This document shows, in pieces, positions 16,096-25,352 of a stretch of DNA of 64,000 nt (position 1 is the first letter of the stretch; each line of letters starts with the position of its first letter). The position numbers and the translations under genes were made by a program. The notes below the pieces were generated by a model. That model was not told where the DNA came from and searched no databases. It saw nothing but the letters and a program-made list of their open reading frames with translations. The stretch is from Streptomyces durmitorensis (GTDB taxonomy: Bacteria > Actinomycetota > Actinomycetes > Streptomycetales > Streptomycetaceae), in contig NZ_CP097289.1 in NCBI RefSeq assembly GCF_023498005.1, positions 7,440,001 through 7,504,000 of the forward strand, in the 5' to 3' direction.

Positions 16096-18912
16096 ATGCG
16101 ACAGCGCATCGTCCGGCTCAGAACCCTCACCGCCACGGCGGCGCTCGCGCTCGCCGCGGGTCTCCTCGCGCCGCAGCCGGGGACGGCCGCCGCCGACGAG
16201 CCGCCACCGGCGACCGACTACTGCGGGGCGCAGTGCGCGGACGTCCTGCCGCCCGGCGCGAACGGCAACGCCACACTCGCCGAGATCCTCAGCCACCGGG
16301 TGTTCGGCACCCAACCCGCGCACGCGAACGACCAGTTGGGCCCGTACGACGCGCTCTCCTCCGGCTATCAGTCCCTCACCGACGACAAGCTGACGGAGTT
16401 CTTCAACGACGCCTCGTTCGGCGTCCGCGACGGCCAGATCGCCTCCGTCACCAAGCCGCGCGACGACGTGACGATCACCCGGGACAAGAAGTACGGCATC
16501 CCGCACATCAAGGGCAGCACGCGCTATGGCACCGAGTTCGGCGCGGGCTTCGCGGCCGGGCAGGACCGGCTCTGGCTCATCGATCTGTTCCGGCACATCG
16601 GCCGCGGCGAGCTGACCTCGTTCGCGGGCGGCGCGCTCGCCAACCAGGGCCTGGAACAGCAGTTCTGGCCACAGGCGCCGTACACGGAGAAGGATCTGGA
16701 GAAGCAGGTCGAGTACATCAGGTCGACCCAGGGCGAGCGCGGCAAGCAGGCCATGGAGGACGCCCAGGCTTACATCGACGGCCTCAACTCCTACCGGGTG
16801 AAGTCCAAGAACGGCCGCTACTTCCCCGGTGAGTACGTCCTGACCGGCAAGATCGACGCGATCACCAACATCGGCGAGATCGAGCCCTTCAAGATCACCG
16901 ACATGATCGCCCTCGCGTCCGTCGTCGGCGGCCTCTTCGGCAACGGCGGCGGCGGAGAGGTCGAATCGGCTCTCTCCCTCCTGAAGTCCCAGGAGAAGTA
17001 CGGCGTGGAGAAGGGCACGAAGGTCTGGGAGTCCTTCCGCGCCCGCAACGACCCCGAGGCCGTCCAGACCATCCACGACGGCACGAGCTTCCCCTACGCG
17101 GGCAAGCCCAAGGACGCGCGCGGCACCGCGATGCCCGACGCGGGCTCGGTCGAGCGCGAACAACTCGTCTACGACCGGGAAGGCGGCGCCAAGACGGCGG
17201 CCAAGGACCCGGTCAAGGCGCCCAAGAAGCTCAAACCGCTCCAGGGGATGTACGACGACGGCGTGCTGCCCGGCGACCTGTTCCAGCAGGACGGCCACAA
17301 GAAGGGCATGTCGAACGCCCTCCTCGTCTCCGGGAAGCACACCGCGAGCGGCAACCCGGTCGCCGTCTTCGGGCCGCAGACCGGCTACTTCGCGCCTCAA
17401 CTCCTCATGCAGCAGGAGCTTCAGGGCCCCGGCATCAGCGCGCGCGGCGTCTCCTTCGCGGGCGTCGGCATGTACGTCCAGCTGGGGCGCGGTCAGGACT
17501 ACGCCTGGTCGGCCACGTCCGCCGGGCAGGACATCACGGACACGTACGCCGTCGAGCTCTGCGAACCGGGCGGCGGCGCCCCCACGAAGCAGTCCACCCA
17601 CTATCTCCACCACGGCACCTGCACCCCCATGGAGAAGCTGGAGCGCAAGAACGCCTGGAAGCCGACCCTCGCCGACTCCACGGCCGCGGGCTCCTACCGC
17701 ATGCAGGTCTTCCGCACGAAGTACGGCGTCGTGACGCACCGCGCGAACGTCGAGGGCAAGCCCGTCGCGTACGTCTCGCTGCGCTCCACCTACCGCCACG
17801 AGGCCGACTCGATCATCGGCTTCCAGATGCTCAACGACCCGACGTACGTCAAGGACGCGTCGACCTTCAAGAAGGCCGCCCAGAACATCAGCTACGCCTT
17901 CAACTGGTTCTACGCCGACTCGCGCGACACGGCGTACTACAACAGCGGCGCCAACCCGCAGCGCGCCAAGGACATCGACCCCGCCCTGCCCGTCAAGGCC
18001 CAACAGGCCTACGAATGGCAGCACTTCGACCCGGAGAACAACACCTCGGCACAGACGCCACCGGCCGAGCACCCGCAGTCCGTCAACCAGGACTACTACA
18101 TCTCCTGGAACAACAAGCAGGCCAAGGACTTCAGCACGGCGGGCTTCGGCATCAGCGCCGTGCACCGCGGTGACCTGCTCGACGGACGGGTGAAGAAGCT
18201 CACCGAGGAGGGCGGTGTCACGCGGGCCTCGCTGACCCAGGCCATGTCCGAGGCGGCCGTGACCGACCTGCGCGGCGAACAGGTGCTTCCCGAACTCCTC
18301 AAGGTGGTGCGGAGCAAGCCGATCACCGACCCCCAACAGGCCAAGGCGGTGCAGCAGTTGGAGGCCTGGCGCAAGGCCGGGGCGCAGCGCAACCAGACGG
18401 CGGCCGGCTCCAAGACGTACGCCCATCCCGACGCCGTACGCATCATGGACGCCTGGTGGCCCCTCCTGATCGAGGCCGAGTTCAAGCCGGGCATGGGCAA
18501 GGAGCTGTACGACGCGCTGACGGCGCAGCTCGGCACCGACGAGTCACCGTCCGCCGGGCACGGCCCGACCGGGGCGCACGCCGGATCGGCCTTCCAGTAC
18601 GGCTGGTGGGGCTTTGCGGACAAGGACCTGCGGTCCGTGCTCGGGCAGCCCGTCGAGGGCGAGCTGGGCGACGCGTACTGCGGCGAGGGGAAGCTGGACG
18701 CCTGCCGTGACGCGCTCCTTGCCACCCTGACACAGGCCGTGGCCAAGCCCGCGACCGAGGTCTATCCCGGCGACGACAGCTGCAAGCCCGGCGAGCAGTG
18801 GTGCGCGGACTCGATCATCCACCGGGCGCTCGGCGGCATCACGCACGGGCCGATCCAGTGGCAGAACCGGCCCACGTACCAGCAGGTCGTCGAATTCCCC
18901 AGGCACCGCTAG
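16096..18912 (+). CDS. Secreted penicillin-acylase-family (Ntn) amidohydrolase
   Basis: The 938-residue precursor has a Sec signal peptide (basic RQRIVRLR, hydrophobic core ALALAAGLLA, AxA-type end near residue 33). The S45 penicillin amidase layout follows: an A-chain region with GIPHIKGSTRYGTEFGAGFAAGQDRLW, a spacer, and a B chain expected to begin at Ser406 in KKGMSNALLVSG. That Ser-Asn start gives the autocatalytic N-terminal nucleophile. Aromatic-rich segments line the usual acyl pocket. Members hydrolyse acyl amides, including beta-lactam side chains or N-acyl homoserine lactones; the substrate here is unknown. The gene is monocistronic, with an AGGAG site before the ATG. Confidence 0.88.
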   Translation: MRQRIVRLRTLTATAALALAAGLLAPQPGTAAADEPPPATDYCGAQCADVLPPGANGNATLAEILSHRVFGTQPAHANDQLGPYDALSSGYQSLTDDKLTEFFNDASFGVRDGQIASVTKPRDDVTITRDKKYGIPHIKGSTRYGTEFGAGFAAGQDRLWLIDLFRHIGRGELTSFAGGALANQGLEQQFWPQAPYTEKDLEKQVEYIRSTQGERGKQAMEDAQAYIDGLNSYRVKSKNGRYFPGEYVLTGKIDAITNIGEIEPFKITDMIALASVVGGLFGNGGGGEVESALSLLKSQEKYGVEKGTKVWESFRARNDPEAVQTIHDGTSFPYAGKPKDARGTAMPDAGSVEREQLVYDREGGAKTAAKDPVKAPKKLKPLQGMYDDGVLPGDLFQQDGHKKGMSNALLVSGKHTASGNPVAVFGPQTGYFAPQLLMQQELQGPGISARGVSFAGVGMYVQLGRGQDYAWSATSAGQDITDTYAVELCEPGGGAPTKQSTHYLHHGTCTPMEKLERKNAWKPTLADSTAAGSYRMQVFRTKYGVVTHRANVEGKPVAYVSLRSTYRHEADSIIGFQMLNDPTYVKDASTFKKAAQNISYAFNWFYADSRDTAYYNSGANPQRAKDIDPALPVKAQQAYEWQHFDPENNTSAQTPPAEHPQSVNQDYYISWNNKQAKDFSTAGFGISAVHRGDLLDGRVKKLTEEGGVTRASLTQAMSEAAVTDLRGEQVLPELLKVVRSKPITDPQQAKAVQQLEAWRKAGAQRNQTAAGSKTYAHPDAVRIMDAWWPLLIEAEFKPGMGKELYDALTAQLGTDESPSAGHGPTGAHAGSAFQYGWWGFADKDLRSVLGQPVEGELGDAYCGEGKLDACRDALLATLTQAVAKPATEVYPGDDSCKPGEQWCADSIIHRALGGITHGPIQWQNRPTYQQVVEFPRHR

Positions 18913-18940
18913 AGAAGAGGCATTCCTAAGGAAAAAGGAG

Positions 18941-20212
18941 TCACGCCCGAGCGATCCGCCCTGCGGCGAACACGACACGCGCCAGCTCCTCATGGCAGAT
19001 GTCGCTGTGCGCGCCGGAGGGCGGACCGCCGCGCCGCACCACCGACGACGCGTCCACGCTCACGCACCCCTTGGCGGGGATCGCCCGGCCCAGCTTGACG
19101 CGTTTGGCGCCGTCCACCGCCCGGATGCCGTCGTACCCGATGGCGCCCCAGCGCTCCCAGAGGCCGAGGAAGGTCGAGGAGTCCCCGGCGATCTTCGACG
19201 CCAGGGGATAGATCTTGCCCAAGGCGTCGTCGTGCCGGGAGTAGCAGGACACCAGCGGGCCGTCGATCCGCCGCTGCACTCCGGCCAGTGCACCGCCGCG
19301 CGAGGGAGCGTGCGGCAGGCGCTTGGAGAACGCGTAGTGGGAGAAGGCCCCTTGGAGCAGCGTCGTGGACTTCACGCTGCGCACCGGCGCCGGCATCCCG
19401 CGCAGCGCGTACGACACGAGCCGTGCCCCGAAGCTGTGCCCGATGAGATGCACGCGCACGTCCGGTGCCTCGCGGGCGAGCAGCCCGATCGCGGGGCCGA
19501 GGCCCAGCTGGCCAACGGAGCCCGCCCGGCGTTTCATGGCGTAGTAGCTGGCCTGGCGCAGGAGTTCGTGCGCTCCGTTCCACAGACGTTTGCGCAGGCT
19601 GCCGAAGAGCTCCTGCTGTCCGGTCTCCTCCATCGCCGCGGCGAACACCTGGCACACCTCGACCGCGTCGTCGGTCAGCATGGCGGGCTCGCCCGCCCAG
19701 GTGTCGTTGGCGAAGCGCTGGGCCGCGCTGTTCTGGTGCACGGCGACCAGGTCGCGTACGAGGCGTCCGTACTCGTAGAGGCGCGAAGGCACCTCGGAGC
19801 GCTCCTCCAACAGGGCTCCGATGCGCCGGAGTTGCTCTTCGTGTTCGGGGAACGTGTGCGTCAGGAGGAGCCGGGTCGGCTCGTCGAGGAGGGGACCCAA
19901 GCCGGGCGGCGGGCCCGCCCCGGTGTCCGTGAGCGAGGGTTCGAAGTCCGGGATCCGCTCGTCGGGGAAGCGGATGGCGGGCCAGAGCACGCCCACGTAT
20001 CCCAGGCGTACGCGCGGTCCCGCGAGCCCCTGGCACGGAGCGTAGAACCGTCGGTAGAGGTCGGTGGCCATGTCTTGGTCGTTGTTCCAGCCGTGCGCGA
20101 GGACGAGGAGATCGGTGACGCGCTCGGCGGCCACCTCGGCGAGGAGGTGGTCGCGCTGCGTGGTGTCGACGTCCCCGTCGGCGTCGAAGGTCAGTTCCCA
20201 GTAGGGCTCCAC
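18941..20212 (-). CDS. Alpha/beta-hydrolase-fold serine hydrolase
   Basis: The 423-residue cytoplasmic protein begins with an oxyanion-type strand (LLVLAHGWNND, about residues 35-45) and has the nucleophile elbow GHSFG near residue 257, so Ser is the likely catalytic residue. A His (HEEL or SDICHE region near the end) may complete the triad. Between them lies a long helical insertion. No signal peptide is present. The substrate is unknown; lipase- or esterase-like hydrolases with this pattern are common in Streptomyces. It is convergent with the penicillin acylase gene, with only 28 nt between stops. Confidence 0.7.
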   Translation of the reverse strand: MEPYWELTFDADGDVDTTQRDHLLAEVAAERVTDLLVLAHGWNNDQDMATDLYRRFYAPCQGLAGPRVRLGYVGVLWPAIRFPDERIPDFEPSLTDTGAGPPPGLGPLLDEPTRLLLTHTFPEHEEQLRRIGALLEERSEVPSRLYEYGRLVRDLVAVHQNSAAQRFANDTWAGEPAMLTDDAVEVCQVFAAAMEETGQQELFGSLRKRLWNGAHELLRQASYYAMKRRAGSVGQLGLGPAIGLLAREAPDVRVHLIGHSFGARLVSYALRGMPAPVRSVKSTTLLQGAFSHYAFSKRLPHAPSRGGALAGVQRRIDGPLVSCYSRHDDALGKIYPLASKIAGDSSTFLGLWERWGAIGYDGIRAVDGAKRVKLGRAIPAKGCVSVDASSVVRRGGPPSGAHSDICHEELARVVFAAGRIARA

Positions 20213-20268
20213 GCGGCCATCGTCCTGCGGCCCCGGTGTACTGACCAGATGTCCCGCAGTACGCGGTT

Positions 20269-20302
20269 GGGGCAGGCGCCCCCTCCTGGCGGCACCTGCC
20301 CC
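20269..20302 (-). terminator. Hairpin after the MHS transporter gene
   Basis: ggggcagg (20269-20276) pairs with cctgcccc (20295-20302), extended by cgcc/ggcg inside a small bulge. It lies just downstream of the minus-strand stop at 20320. Confidence 0.55.
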
Positions 20303-20319
20303 GACGCGGTCCGCCGGTT

Positions 20320-21657
20320 TCAGGCCAGTTCACGCTCGCGGGTTTCCGGCAGCGCGAGAACACACACCAGGGACACGACCGCCATCGCGCTCACGTACCA
20401 GCCCACCGACGAGGATCCGAAGGCGGACTGCAGCCGCGTCGCCACCAGCGGGGAGACCGCGCCGCCGAGCACACCGCCGAGGTTGTAGGCGAGCGAAGCG
20501 CCCGAGTACCGCACGTTCGTGCCGAACAGCTCCGGCAGATACGCGCCCATCGGCCCGTACACCACGCCCATGCAGAACAGCGCGCCGCCGAGCGCCAGGG
20601 CCATGAGCACCGGCTGCTCGGTGTCCAGGAGGGGGAAGAGCACCAGGCCCCACACCACCGCGAGCCCGGCGCCCGCGAGGACCAGCTTGCGGCGGCCCGC
20701 ACCGTCGGAGCGGGTGGCGGCGAGCCATGTGCCGGCCGCGAGGAAGAGGCAGGCGACCAGCGAGAGGCCCAGCATGGTGTTGCGGGAGACGCCCAGGGTG
20801 CCGGTGGAGTAGGCGAGGCAGTACGTCGTCGCCGTGTAGAAGAGCCCGTACGCGACGATCATCCCGCCGGCGCCGAGCAGCAGTTCGCGCGGATAGCGCC
20901 GCAGCACGTCGAGCGTGGGGACCTTGCTCGCCTCCTGCGCGTCCATGACCTTCGCGAAGACCGGCGTCTCGCTGATGCGCAGGCGCACGAAGAGCCCGAC
21001 GCCGACGAGGAGGAAGGAGAGCAGGAACGGCACGCGCCAGCCCCAGGACCTGAACGCGTCGTCGGACAGGACAGCGGACAGCAGCCAGAAGACGCCGGTC
21101 GCCGCGAAGAACCCGACGGACGGACCGAGTTGGGGGAAGGCGGCGTACATCCCGCGCTTCTTCTTCGGCGCGTGCTCCACCGCGAGCAGCGCGGCCCCGC
21201 CCCACTCGCCGCCGAGGCCGATGCCCTGGAGGAAGCGGAGCAGGATGAGCAGGATCGGCGCCCAGATGCCCAACGTGCCGTATCCGGGCAGGAGTCCGAC
21301 GAGCGCCGTCGAGAGCCCCATGAGCAGCAGCGAGGCCACGAGCACCGACTTGCGGCCGACCCGGTCGCCGAAGTGCCCGAAGATCACCGACCCGATGGGC
21401 CGCGCCGCGAACGCCACCGCGTAGGTGGAGAAGGAGGCGAGGGTGGCGTTGACCGGGTCGAGGGTCGGGAAGAACGCCTCGTTCAGGACGAGGGCGGCCG
21501 CCGTGCCGTAGATGTAGAAGTCGTAGAACTCGATGGCCGTCCCGATGAAGGACGCGACGGCCACCCGGCGCATGCTCTCGGGGCTGCCGTCCTTGTCGGC
21601 CTCGCCCTGGACCTGCTGTTTCTCTGCTGCTGTCGTTTCACTCCGCACGACCGGCAC
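20320..21657 (-). CDS. MFS transporter, MHS (organic solute:H+ symporter) type
   Basis: The 445-residue protein has about twelve membrane helices. It shows the MHS opening GTAIEFYDFYIYG and motif A GHFGDRVGRKS between helices 2 and 3, followed by the central LLRFLQGIGLGGEWGGA. It is the second MHS symporter in the window. It lies at the 3' end of a same-strand row with an erythromycin-esterase-like gene and a NamZ-like gene, but a 50-nt gap leaves co-transcription unproven. The solute is unknown. Confidence 0.87.
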   Translation of the reverse strand: MPVVRSETTAAEKQQVQGEADKDGSPESMRRVAVASFIGTAIEFYDFYIYGTAAALVLNEAFFPTLDPVNATLASFSTYAVAFAARPIGSVIFGHFGDRVGRKSVLVASLLLMGLSTALVGLLPGYGTLGIWAPILLILLRFLQGIGLGGEWGGAALLAVEHAPKKKRGMYAAFPQLGPSVGFFAATGVFWLLSAVLSDDAFRSWGWRVPFLLSFLLVGVGLFVRLRISETPVFAKVMDAQEASKVPTLDVLRRYPRELLLGAGGMIVAYGLFYTATTYCLAYSTGTLGVSRNTMLGLSLVACLFLAAGTWLAATRSDGAGRRKLVLAGAGLAVVWGLVLFPLLDTEQPVLMALALGGALFCMGVVYGPMGAYLPELFGTNVRYSGASLAYNLGGVLGGAVSPLVATRLQSAFGSSSVGWYVSAMAVVSLVCVLALPETRERELA

Positions 21658-21707
21658 TGTCGCGTTGGATGTAGGGGGCAGTCAATAGCCGGGACGGCTT
21701 GTCTCGG

Positions 21708-23045
21708 TCATTGAGACTGGCGGTGAGCTGCGGTGACGCGGTGCAGATGGATGAGGATGTCGTGCGAGGGCGCGAGCCGGATCTTGTGCGGGCCGTCCGG
21801 GAACGCCGTGCCGATGCTCTTGGTGGGACGGCTCTTGCCCAGCCACTTCCGGGCGGTCGCGGGAGCGGTCCGCATGTCCAGGAAGTAGTCGTCGTGCCGC
21901 ACCTTGTCGAGCGTGTACTCGTTCATCCCGCGCGTGGCGGCGCCCACGGAGCGCGGCTTCCACGCCTCGGACTCCGCACTCTGTGCCATGAGCGAGCCCC
22001 GGTCGAAGGTGAAACCGATGCTGACGTAGCGCTTGCCGAGCCGGTCCCGCAGGAAGGCGCCCTGCATCTTGGGGTAGCGCGGGTCGTAACTCTCGTACCC
22101 CACATGGGCGTTGTGGGCCGACAGGAGCACCTTGTCGCCCGTCCTGCGCTGCCACCACGCGGTGTTCTGAGCCATGAGGCGGTCGCGGTAGAGCATGGCG
22201 TCCTTCTGGCCCTCGGGGGCGTCCAGGTCGAAGGCGTAGACCGTGGCGGTCTGCGAGAGCGAGCGGGCGTGCTGGAGTGCCCAGGTGAACTTGGCGTGGT
22301 CAGACGAGGGCTGACGTTGCTTCAGCAGATCCAGCGCCTCCCGCGCGTTGCCCGCCAGCTTCTTCCGCTCCTCAAGGGGCCTGCCCATGTACGTGTCCCC
22401 GTCCGCGAGGCGGCGGATCGGCGCGTACAGCTCGGTGATCCTGGGCAGCAGATCGGGCTCGTGCGCGCGGACGTAGTCCTCGACCCCGTCGAACAACTCG
22501 CCGCCGATCTCGGGGTAGTTGAGGTCGTTGCCCATGAAGCGCACCTGGCGCTGTGGGTGCTTGTCGTTGTACGCGCGCATCCACGTCAGGAGGTCGACGT
22601 ACTCCTGGGTGTCCCAGGGCGTCTTCGCCAGCTCCTTGTGGACGAGCTCGCGCACGTCTCCCTCGCCCCCGCGCACGTACGCGTCGAACCGCAGGCCCGT
22701 GGTCCAGCTGACCTCCTGCGCGAAGGTGGTGAACCCCTTCTCCTCCACGAGATAGCGGAAAACGCGGTCCTTCATCGTGAAGAATTCGTGCGAGCCATGT
22801 GTGGCCTCACCCAGGCCCACCACCGAAGCGTCACCCACCATCCGGCCCATCGGCCGCAGGTCCTTCGTGGAGCCGCCCGGATCGGTCGAGAGCAGGGGGT
22901 GCGCCGAGCGCTCGATCGCCGGGACGGGATCCGTGGCCTCGGGTTCGGCCCCGGCGGCCTGGGGCGCGACGAGCAGCCCCAGGCCGAGCGTCCCGGCCAG
23001 TGCGAGCGGAACCGTGCGGCGTGCCGTCCGTGCCGTCCGTGTCAT
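21708..23045 (-). CDS. Secreted erythromycin-esterase-family protein
   Basis: The 445-residue protein has a signal peptide (TARRTVPLALAGTLGLGLLV, cleavage after AGA near residue 32). The Ere-family core begins with GLGEATHGSHEFFTMKDRVF, carrying the conserved Glu and His of the active-site cleft. MGNDLNYPEIGG and LLSAHNAHVGY follow, supplying further family His residues. Ere enzymes hydrolyse macrolide lactones, but many secreted homologues in actinomycetes have unknown substrates, so resistance should not be assumed. GGAG precedes ATG 23045. It lies downstream of the NamZ-like gene, separated by two hairpins. Confidence 0.8.
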   Translation of the reverse strand: MTRTARTARRTVPLALAGTLGLGLLVAPQAAGAEPEATDPVPAIERSAHPLLSTDPGGSTKDLRPMGRMVGDASVVGLGEATHGSHEFFTMKDRVFRYLVEEKGFTTFAQEVSWTTGLRFDAYVRGGEGDVRELVHKELAKTPWDTQEYVDLLTWMRAYNDKHPQRQVRFMGNDLNYPEIGGELFDGVEDYVRAHEPDLLPRITELYAPIRRLADGDTYMGRPLEERKKLAGNAREALDLLKQRQPSSDHAKFTWALQHARSLSQTATVYAFDLDAPEGQKDAMLYRDRLMAQNTAWWQRRTGDKVLLSAHNAHVGYESYDPRYPKMQGAFLRDRLGKRYVSIGFTFDRGSLMAQSAESEAWKPRSVGAATRGMNEYTLDKVRHDDYFLDMRTAPATARKWLGKSRPTKSIGTAFPDGPHKIRLAPSHDILIHLHRVTAAHRQSQ

Positions 23046-23100
23046 GCGAGGTCTCCTCAACTCGGGTGTACGGAGCTGAAGATCACGATCCCGGACCGCA

Positions 23101-23154
23101 AGGGGTGCCTGCCATCCGGGAGGCACCCCTCTCGCCGGTGGGGCGCACCCCACC
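23101..23154 (-). terminator. Double hairpin between NamZ-like and esterase-like genes
   Basis: aggggtgcct (23101-23110) pairs perfectly with aggcacccct (23121-23130), and ggtgggg (23137-23143) pairs with ccccacc (23148-23154). The pair fills the gap just after the NamZ-like stop. Confidence 0.75.
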
Positions 23155-23160
23155 TCCCGG

Positions 23161-24429
23161 CTAGGGATAGCGCAGATACCGCTTCCGCACGGCACGGAAC
23201 CGTGCGAGGTCGTCCTGCCAGCCGGCCACCACCTCGTCCGTGTCCGCGCCCGCGTCGATCATGGTGCGGACCCGTGTGGTGCCCGTCAGCTTGTCGATCC
23301 AGTTGTCGGGGCGCCAGGCGAAGCCGCTCCACACCTTCTTGGCGGTCACCAGGAGCGCGATGCCGGTGCGCACCGGGTCGTACGACTCCCGGTCGTGCAC
23401 GTGGAGCTGGACGCCGCCGATCGTCTTGCCCTGGAACTTGGAGAACGTCGGCGCGAAGTAGGCCTCCCTGAAGTCCACGCCGCGCAGCCCGACGTCGTTG
23501 GCGGCGGCCGCCCACTTCCGGTCGATGCCCTCCGCGCCGAGCAGCTCGAAGGGGCGGGTCGTGCCGCGCCCCTCGGAGAGGTTCGTGCCCTCGAAGAGGC
23601 AGGTGCCGCTGTAGACCAGGGCGGTCTCGGGCGTGGGCATGTTCGGGCTCGGCGGCACCCAGGGCAGCCCGGAGGCGTCGTAGAAGTCCGAGCGCTTCCA
23701 CCCCGTCATCCGCACGGTCTCCAGCTCGGCGGGGCGCTCCAGGAACTCGCCGTTGAACAGCAGTGCGAGCTCCGTCACCGTCATGCCGTGTGCCTGCGAG
23801 ATCGGCTGCCGGCCGACGAACGTCGCGAACTCCTTGTGCAGGACGGGCCCGTACGCGCCGCGCCCCGTCACCGGGTTCGGCCGGTCGAGGACGACGAACC
23901 GTTTCCCCGCGAGCTCGGCCGACTCCATGCAGTCGAAGAGCGTCCAGATGTACGTGTAGAAGCGCGCCCCCGCGTCCTGGATGTCGAAGACGATCGTGTC
24001 GACGCCGGAGGCCGTGAAGATGTCGGCGAGCGCCTTGCCGCTCTTCTGGTACGTGTCGTAGACGGGGAGCCCGGTCGCCGGGTCGTCGTACCGCCCCTCG
24101 GAGCCGCCCGCCTGAGCCGTCCCCCGGAAGCCGTGCTCGGGGCCGAACACCGCGACCAGGTTCACGCGCTCGTCGGCGTGCATGACGTCGACGATGTGGC
24201 GTACGTCCCTGGTGACGCCGGTCGGGTTGGTGACGACGCCGACGCGCTCCCCGTCCAGGAGTGCGTAACCGTCGGCGGCCAGGCGGTCGAAGCCGGTGCG
24301 CAGCCGTCGGCCGCCGCCCGAACCGCCGCCGCCTCCCGCGGCCGCTGCGGGGGCCGCCGAGGTGAGGGCGGTGGCGGTGGTGGCGGCCAGCAGGCCCCGT
24401 CTGGACAGACTGCGGCGGGACAGGTTCAT
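23161..24429 (-). CDS. namZ: NamZ-like exo-beta-N-acetylmuramidase (DUF1343)
   Basis: The 422-residue protein has a probable Tat signal (SRRGLLAATTATAL ending in AAAA near residue 31), then a Gly-rich linker. DUF1343 signatures follow: VGVVTNPTGVTRD, FGPEHGFRG, FDIQDAGARFYTYIWT, DRPNPVTGRG and EGTNLSEGRGT. The characterised Bacillus member releases MurNAc from the non-reducing end of peptidoglycan fragments, and the Glu/His-rich FGPEHG motif belongs to its active site. An extracellular role in cell-wall salvage is therefore likely. Neighbours in the same direction are an esterase-like enzyme and an MHS symporter. Confidence 0.82.
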   Translation of the reverse strand: MNLSRRSLSRRGLLAATTATALTSAAPAAAAGGGGGSGGGRRLRTGFDRLAADGYALLDGERVGVVTNPTGVTRDVRHIVDVMHADERVNLVAVFGPEHGFRGTAQAGGSEGRYDDPATGLPVYDTYQKSGKALADIFTASGVDTIVFDIQDAGARFYTYIWTLFDCMESAELAGKRFVVLDRPNPVTGRGAYGPVLHKEFATFVGRQPISQAHGMTVTELALLFNGEFLERPAELETVRMTGWKRSDFYDASGLPWVPPSPNMPTPETALVYSGTCLFEGTNLSEGRGTTRPFELLGAEGIDRKWAAAANDVGLRGVDFREAYFAPTFSKFQGKTIGGVQLHVHDRESYDPVRTGIALLVTAKKVWSGFAWRPDNWIDKLTGTTRVRTMIDAGADTDEVVAGWQDDLARFRAVRKRYLRYP

Positions 24430-24530
24430 GCAGAGACCTCCGTGAGCGCGGTGGCTGTCATGGCCACGCACGCTAGCGCGCGGACTCCCCGCGGGGAACG
24501 AACCTGGCTGCCCGGCCCCCTTCCATCCGA

Positions 24531-24551
24531 ACATACCGACTGGTTAGTCTG
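24531..24551 (+). promoter_or_regulatory. TetR-type operator upstream of the SDR/ligase/TetR arm
   Basis: acataccgactggt (24531-24544) is repeated exactly on the minus strand at 30081-30094, upstream of the opposite arm of the locus. The dyad register is ACCGAC-TG-GTCGGT, imperfect here (right half gttagt). It lies about 40 nt before GTG 24588. Confidence 0.75.
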
Positions 24552-24587
24552 CGATCACAGCGGAGCCGCAGTCGAAGGAGACTGATC

Positions 24588-25352
24588 GTGGAGACCCTGC
24601 AGGACAAGGGAGTTGTCGTCACCGGTGCCGGAGGCGGAATCGGGGCCGCGCTGGCCCGCCGGTTCGCCGCCGCCGGGGCGCGCGTCGTGGTCAACGACCT
24701 GGATGCGGCCAAGGCGAAGGCGGTGGCGGACGAGATCGGCGCCGTGGCCGTGCCGGGCGACGCGTCCACGATCGTGCCGGAGGCCAGAGAGGCCCTGAGC
24801 GGCACCATCGACGTGTACTGCGCCAACGCGGGCCTCGGCTCGGGCGGCTCGGAGGCGGCGCCGGAGGAGGTCTGGGCCACGGCCTGGGACGTCAACGTCA
24901 TGGCCCACGTCCGCGCGGCCCACGCGCTGCTCCCCGACTGGCTGGAGCGCGGCAGCGGCCGCTTCGTCTCCACCGTCTCGGCGGCCGGACTGCTCACCAT
25001 GATCGGCGCCGCTCCCTACAGCGTCACCAAGCACGGCGCGTACGCCTTCGCCGAGTGGCTCTCGCTCACCTACCGGCACCGCGGGATCGACGTCCACGCG
25101 ATCTGCCCCCAGGGCGTGCGCACCGACATGCTCGCCGCCACCGGCACCGCGGGCGACATCGTGCTCACCCCGACGGCGATCGAGCCAAAGGACGTGGCGG
25201 ACGCCCTCTTCGCCGGGATCGAGGAGAACCGCTTCCTGATCCTGCCGCACCCCGAGGTCGCCGAGTACTACCGCATCCGCGCCGCCGAACCCGACAAGTG
25301 GCTCACCGGCATGAACCACCTCCAGCAGAAGTGGGAGGCGGTGGAGCAGTGA
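24588..25352 (+). CDS. Short-chain dehydrogenase/reductase, candidate 4-oxoacyl-CoA reductase
   Basis: The 254-residue classical SDR has the cofactor loop TGAGGGIGAAL, NDL at the end of strand 2, CANAG, and the catalytic Ser with YSVTK. It starts with GTG 24588 behind AAGGAG and overlaps the acyl-CoA ligase start by 4 nt (GTGA), so translation is coupled. In the P. putida levulinate operon, an SDR (LvaD) reduces 4-oxovaleryl-CoA to 4-hydroxyvaleryl-CoA. The gene set here (ligase, kinase-like protein, dehydrogenase) makes that role a good hypothesis. A general 3-hydroxyacyl-CoA dehydrogenase remains possible. Confidence 0.88.
   Translation: METLQDKGVVVTGAGGGIGAALARRFAAAGARVVVNDLDAAKAKAVADEIGAVAVPGDASTIVPEAREALSGTIDVYCANAGLGSGGSEAAPEEVWATAWDVNVMAHVRAAHALLPDWLERGSGRFVSTVSAAGLLTMIGAAPYSVTKHGAYAFAEWLSLTYRHRGIDVHAICPQGVRTDMLAATGTAGDIVLTPTAIEPKDVADALFAGIEENRFLILPHPEVAEYYRIRAAEPDKWLTGMNHLQQKWEAVEQ

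Noticed and set aside
15238..18426. 1062-codon minus-strand frame
   Set aside because: Most of it is antisense to the penicillin acylase gene, which has a signal peptide and family motifs. Only the last 202 codons (15238-15846) are kept as a real gene.
21708..23045. Macrolide resistance gene
   Set aside because: Erythromycin-esterase-family proteins are widespread and this one is secreted with no antibiotic cluster nearby; substrate cannot be claimed.
16096..24429. Secondary-metabolite gene cluster
   Set aside because: Secreted hydrolases and a transporter are grouped here, but no polyketide, peptide, terpene or other biosynthetic core enzyme is present in the window.
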